From: Owenia fusiformis
Lineage: Eukaryota; Annelida; Polychaeta; Sabellida; Oweniidae
Direction: 5' to 3'
Assembly (NCBI GenBank): GCA_903813345.2
Contig: CAIIXF020000005.1
Span: 13,085,375-13,149,374, forward strand
Length of the DNA stretch: 64,000 nt
Shown here: piece by piece, positions 59,892 through 64,000 of the stretch
Numbering within the stretch: the stretch's first letter is position 1
Layout of the letters: each line of letters starts with the position of its first letter
Notes under the pieces: model-generated
The model's database searches: none
Told to the model about the DNA's origin: nothing
What the model saw: only the letters and a program-made list of their open reading frames with translations
Made by a program: the position numbers and the translations under genes

Positions 59892-60068
59892 ATGAACCTG
59901 TTTAAGTGTTTTTCGACATGGGTCGCTATAGTAATGGTGTTCTTTTTTATTCCGTCCATGGCCTTGAATCAAGATGTGGTTTGTTACGGAATTGGGAAGA
60001 CATATCTTTATCGATATTCATCTGATATTTCCGTCCAAGAAATGGAACCAATATCGACGCGCGCTGTG
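59892..60068 (+). CDS. Exon 1: signal peptide and first strand
   Basis: The ATG at 59,892 is chosen over an in-frame GTG one codon earlier. Donor GTATGT follows at 60,069, phase 0, after ...ISTRAV. Without splicing the frame closes at 60,098. Confidence 0.65.
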
Positions 60069-63000
60069 GTATGTTATGAGCATTTAATATGTTGTTAAAC
60101 TCATTAAATAACCTATGTATTTACCAAAAGTTCTCAAAAATGAAAAAAAGTAATTGCAAGTTATCTTTCAAGATCAACAGTTTCAAAATTAAAGTGACAA
60201 AAGACACGGACCTTTAGAGAGGCAGTGTGTTTGTTCGCTCATCACTTAACAATATATAGAATAGACAAAAAATATCCTATTTATTGTTAAAGTATTTGTT
60301 CTTCATCTTAATGTGAAATGCGTGTAAATTACATTTAACTTCGAGATCTAGACTCCTCTATGTAGCAAACTTGTCATATTGTTTCCATTATTTAATCGTT
60401 ATTTTGTATTTGCAGGTCAGGTTACACCCATACGCATATGAACAAAACAGGACTAAGATATTTCTAGGTGTCCACCAGGTGTCCATCCGACATACCGGTC
60501 AACATCAATATGGTATCTTTATATTGTTTAAATGTAGATATGTTTTGCATTACAAGTAATGTCTATTGTTTGGGTATCCAAATTATATTTGTTAGATAAA
60601 CGTATACTAAAAATGACAATTTGAAGTATCCACTCTAAACTTATTGTATCAGAGATAACATTCATACATGTCATGTAATTGATTTCACAGGTACATGTAC
60701 AGGCACAGGTATGCTCTAACATATGTCATTGTAAAATACATTGATTTGGTGGATCTTGGACACATACTATAGTCAGTTGATCAGTTGATAGCGCATTGTT
60801 TAATGCAATTTGCAATTAAAAAATATCGATCGTTTTAATATAACATATTTTAAGTTTCCCTTTGAACAAATTGTTGTTATTTTAATTTTCAAATATTTCA
60901 ATTTCCTGTCATGTTGCAACAAGAATTTAGATCATCAACCCTGTAGAATACTAAACAAATACAATACTATAGAGGTGAATGTCTGTTCTTCTTCAATGAT
61001 TCAAGCAAGGTGTGTACCCCGAAGTCCAAGTGCCAGAGGAATACACCTTGCATAATCATTGAAAGCGCAACAGGTATTCACCGAAAATAGAATGAAATAT
61101 TTGTTTTATTACTTAATGTTATATCCACCACTATCTTATTGGGAATGTCTAAAAAGAACAAGATTGATTAGAACTTATCAATATACCTTCTTTTAAACGA
61201 TATGTAAAAATTAAACACACTATCATGTAAACATAAAATACAACAAATAGGGTAAATCTGTAAATGGCTTCACTTTCTGAACTGACTAGAGAAAGTGTAA
61301 ATATGGGAAAACATTATTTTAGAATTAAAGACCACAAAGAGTCAGTATACCCAAGTGTCATCTGCCTCATTACTTCAAATTTATCCTTCACCCATTTATA
61401 TTGTAAAGGTTTTAGATTTACACTGGACGAAACACGGCCATTGAATACGTCTACACCTTTTTATTGACATCGCAAACTTGGCCGGTGAATAAGTCTTCTT
61501 AATTTTTGTCAAATGTATGGTATAGACCAATAAGAGAGTTGGGAATATGAAAGTGGTATGGTAATCTTTTTTACGCTAAATTGGAAAGTTCAAGCAGTTA
61601 CATTATTTCAACCATACCATTTGATGTATAAATCATGTTTAGTATTTTCGTTGTCCAGACGTTGTACTAAATGTACGATTACAAAAAATGTTATGTATAT
61701 GATATTGTCTCATTCAAAGGGCGAATCTTTTCCTATATTTTGTTTTTAAAATCTATTTCCCTGGTTACAGAATGAGGATATACACAACAGCGAATAATAA
61801 AACTTTTTTGTTCTATATTTTTGGGTTCTGAGCATAACTCGTGAAGAGGGCACACAACAAACAGGTATTCTTCTCAATTTAATGAAATATTTGAATTAAT
61901 TAATATCTATTTACAGCACAGAAAAACGTAGCAGGACACATGGACTTTGCAAATTGGTGAGTAAACCAATTGTTCAAATTGCTTGAAATTGTATAAATGA
62001 GCTGTTGTGTTACAACAAATATATTACGCTTATTTTCTGCTCTCATTATTTCAATCACCTTAAAAAGCCAGATACGTTAACATTTTGTTATTGTTTCTTG
62101 ATATTCTAGGTTCCACTTCAGAGTGAATGGTTATGGTGAAGTTGACAAAGTCTGGCATCCTCATAACGAGACTTTAGAGGTTGTCAATATCAAAAAAGCA
62201 ATAATAAGCCAATTATCTGCCCGGCTACATATGTCCAACATGAATACAAGATCAACTTGGGCATACTACATCAATGAAACTGACACAAGTGGCAAGTATA
62301 TTTAAATGGTACAAAAATATAGATTTCCTAAAAAATGAGCCTTTATGAAAGGGTCTTTTTGCACACACAACTTCACATCCGACGCCTCGAAAATAATTTT
62401 AGGACTTATTTTATTTACAAATTCTTCAGAAAATATTGAAAAGTCGTGAGCAAAGGGAAAGTGACGCTTGAATGACCATGGATTGACAAATTATATCGTT
62501 TTTAAAGAAGTAAATAAATGTATTTCCTTCTCGAAAATTCTGAACATAACATGATATACCTGAGTGAAAAAACTTAAAAGTCCATTATTTAGGAGTTTAA
62601 AATTCGATTGACCCTATGGACAATTGTGGTATAATTGGAAAGCTATGATACTGATCTATAACATTTGATATTCAGTTTTGAAATAAGGGCCGATAATAAA
62701 AGATGTACAATCTGATTTTCGACGCCGTTCCGTGCCAAATTTCGGTGCCGTTTCGGACTGACTAGTCCAGTGGCAAATTTTGGTGTCGAAAGGTTTCGGT
62801 GTCGAAACGGTGTCGAAACGGTGCCGGAACAGCGCCGAATTTTTTCGATGCCGAGACGGCGCCGAATTATATTGGCTGTGTAAATGCATTGTTTAGGTGA
62901 TCACCTCTCCATGTACAGTGTTACCGACACTGGTGACAAGTTAGTATTTGATAAATACAAGCCAAATGGACACACTACAGTTCCAAACAGTGAAGGGTTT

Positions 63001-63775
63001 CATGAAAAGGTACGTAAAATTCTTTCAAAATCATGTAGTTTTTCACTTTCTTAGCCCTGAAAGTCATTAGATTGTGAACCCCCTTGGCAAAAGCTGGCTA
63101 CAGCTAATACAATACGTATTTTGTTCATGTTGACATTATAGATATAATTTGCTTATCAGTCCTTGATATAGATCATATTTCCGTAGATTGAAATTCATAT
63201 GCTATGTCATACCTCTTTAAACAACAGCATCATTAGAAAAGAACCGAGCAATTATTTGAATGAATGTAACCTCGATGTTTAGTTTTCTCTTTTCTATATT
63301 GCAACGAATCACTTGCATGTAACATATTATATAATTGATTATCCCATCCCAGGCATTTTTCTAATATAGAATTGGATTTTCTTATTTTGAGATGATATCC
63401 CAAACATAAACCAATTTTCGGGACAAAATTCTTAAAGTGGGATTTTTTATTTTGAAATGATATTCAATTCATAAACCAATTATTGGGACGGAATTTCTTT
63501 CATTATATAGTATTTCCCGGTGTTGCATGCATAACGTACCAAGATTAATATGTATGTATGTATATTCATATTTTTTTTGTCTCGCATGTAAAATACACTC
63601 AGCCGTCGCCGACTTATGGGAGACACGTCGATTTAAATGTACATGGATGTAGTAACATGTTCATATATCATATCTCAGTTGCTTTTCAGAGGGTCGAATA
63701 TCGAAAGGCCAAAAGAGTACCCGAATTTGTTGAATCTGTGGTGAACTTCACAGCTCCAAATAAACCTGTGCCAGG
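59892..63775 (+). CDS. Secreted lipid-transfer/vitellogenin-like protein, 5' part (7 exons, runs off window)
   Basis: Seven exons join in frame to about 280 residues: 59,892-60,068; 60,416-60,555; 60,973-61,073; 61,917-61,956; 62,110-62,291; 62,897-63,009; 63,690-63,775. Residues 1-25 are a signal peptide (hydrophobic VAIVMVFFFIPSMA). GKTYLYRYSSD then opens the domain. The clearest family sign is DFANWFHFRVNGYGEVDKVW followed by NIKKAIISQL. It matches the large-lipid-transfer-protein pattern of a short F.F....G.V strand then N-I-K-(R/K)-(G/A)-I-(L/I)-S near residues 150-190. That domain carries lipid in vitellogenin, apolipophorin and MTP. Four N-X-S/T sites fit secretion. The canonical vitellogenin segment after this (E.DV.G.C.T.Y) is only weakly matched, so a divergent family member is likely. 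The remainder lies beyond 64,000. Confidence 0.65.
60416..60555 (+). CDS. Exon 2
   Basis: Acceptor TTTGTATTTGCAG, donor CAA|GTAATG, phase 2. It encodes VRLHPYAYEQ...KCRYVLHYK; the C.YVL element resembles the cysteine-containing strand of the family's N-terminal barrel. Confidence 0.55.
60973..61073 (+). CDS. Exon 3 (cysteine-rich)
   Basis: Acceptor ATACTATAG, donor CAG|GTATTC, phase 1. In the frame set by its neighbours it reads GECLFFFNDSSKVCTPKSKC, then QRNTPCIIIESAT: four cysteines likely forming disulphides. Another frame is longer but fails the splice phases. Confidence 0.5.
61917..61956 (+). CDS. Exon 4 (40-nt micro-exon)
   Basis: Acceptor CTATTTACAG and donor TTG|GTGAGT. Only the frame AQKNVAGHMDFANW fits both neighbours. 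Its W codon is split by the intron and runs straight into exon 5's FHFRV. Confidence 0.6.
62110..62291 (+). CDS. Exon 5 (diagnostic lipid-transfer domain segment)
   Basis: Acceptor TTGATATTCTAG. It encodes FHFRVNGYGEVDKVWHPHNE...NIKKAIISQLSARL...YYINETDTSG. The only phase-compatible strong donor is GCAAGT at 62,292 (GC-AG type); a weaker GTGGCA at 62,289 gives the same next frame minus one residue. Confidence 0.65.
62712..62875. repeat. CpG-rich GGTGTCGAAAC repeats in intron 5
   Basis: Short units GGTGTCGAAAC, GGTGCCGGAAC and inverted TTTCGGTGCC/GACGCCGTTCC make a 160-bp GC- and CpG-rich island in an otherwise AT-rich intron. Inverted and direct copies could fold. Confidence 0.65.
62897..63009 (+). 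CDS. Exon 6
   Basis: Acceptor GCATTGTTTAG, donor AAG|GTACGT, phase 0. It encodes DHLSMYSVTDTGDKLVFDKY, then KPNGHTTVPNSEGFHEK. Confidence 0.6.
63370..63500. repeat. ~75-bp tandem direct repeat in intron 6
   Basis: TATTTTGAGATGATATCCCA / TATTTTGAAATGATATTCAA, ATAAACCAATT.T.GGGAC and AATTTC/AATTCTT recur in the same order, two copies. Confidence 0.65.
63690..63775 (+). CDS. Exon 7
   Basis: Acceptor TTGCTTTTCAG, donor GG|GTGAGT, phase 2. It encodes RVEYRKAKRVPEFVESVVNF, then TAPNKPVPG. The last exon in the window; the next lies beyond 64,000. Confidence 0.55.
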
Positions 63776-64000
63776 GTGAGTAAAATATTATTCCGTCCTC
63801 CTTAGATAAATGGTTGGCTAAGAAAGGAGATATATTTTCCGTCCACTATTTTAAATAACTAATCTTATTGTCATGTACATTATATTTATACCACATTTAT
63901 CACAATATACTGAGTGTGACAACAGTTATCTTAAGTCTTACATTGAAATTGTTCTAACTGAAATATTAGATAATATAAGAAATATATATTGGATATTATT
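63776..64000 (+). other. Start of intron 7 (continues past window)
   Basis: AT-rich sequence following the GTGAGT donor; no acceptor with a following open frame is seen before the window ends. Confidence 0.45.

Noticed and set aside
1-64000. CRISPR-like array or prokaryotic operon
   Set aside because: Tandem repeats are present, but unit sizes vary, spacers are not unique, and spliced exons with GT-AG introns show animal nuclear DNA.

Overview
This is a 64 kb, AT-rich stretch of an animal nuclear genome. It has spliced genes with GT-AG introns, a secreted lipid-transfer-type protein gene, and a very heavy load of small DNA transposons. The repeat style (long foldback elements, nested MITEs, a tRNA-promoter mini-retroelement) suggests a marine invertebrate such as a lophotrochozoan or an invertebrate deuterostome. 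The species cannot be fixed from the sequence.

Protein-coding content is confined to the edges. At the left edge a minus-strand first exon (MAANEDSTMT, strong start context, perfect GTAAGT donor) points out of the window. At the right edge, from 59,892 to the window end on the plus strand, lie the first seven exons of a secreted large-lipid-transfer-protein-like gene (vitellogenin/apolipophorin-type N-terminal domain). All exon phases fit, and one intron looks like a GC-AG intron. A short exon-like ORF on the minus strand at 58.3-58.5 kb could start a divergent gene.

Almost everything from 1 to 58 kb is layered transposon sequence. Named blocks, left to right: a diverged repeat pair (1.1-2.3 kb); a 1,002-bp near-perfect palindrome with 5-bp target duplication ATTTA (3.5-4.5 kb); a TA-flanked 4.7 kb element (7.6-12.3 kb); an inverted-arm element with a third partial copy at 4.8 kb (13.2-14.6 kb); the first of two PIF/Harbinger-type MITEs (15.1-15.9 kb); a palindromic element interrupted by a 631-bp MITE with target duplication AACAT (16.7-18.4 kb); foldback element A, arms of ~365-bp tandem repeats, carrying a TTAA-flanked MITE and a TA-flanked mariner-like MITE (19.0-25.5 kb); a GTTCACACC-ended MITE directly abutting foldback element B, whose core is a 1.5 kb GTGGCCCC minisatellite (27.5-32.2 kb); foldback element C, arms of ~180-bp tandem repeats, with a tRNA-promoter TRIM and two more inverted-repeat elements inside (36.8-45.1 kb); a CCATGG-repeat inverted-repeat element (47.8-50.0 kb); a palindrome split by the second Harbinger-type MITE (50.3-51.5 kb); an LTR-like block (51.5-52.4 kb); and three further palindromic elements (54-58 kb).

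Several insertions can be ordered in time, because the interrupted sequence has an intact counterpart elsewhere in the window. No bacterial-type operons, CRISPR arrays or rRNA genes are present.
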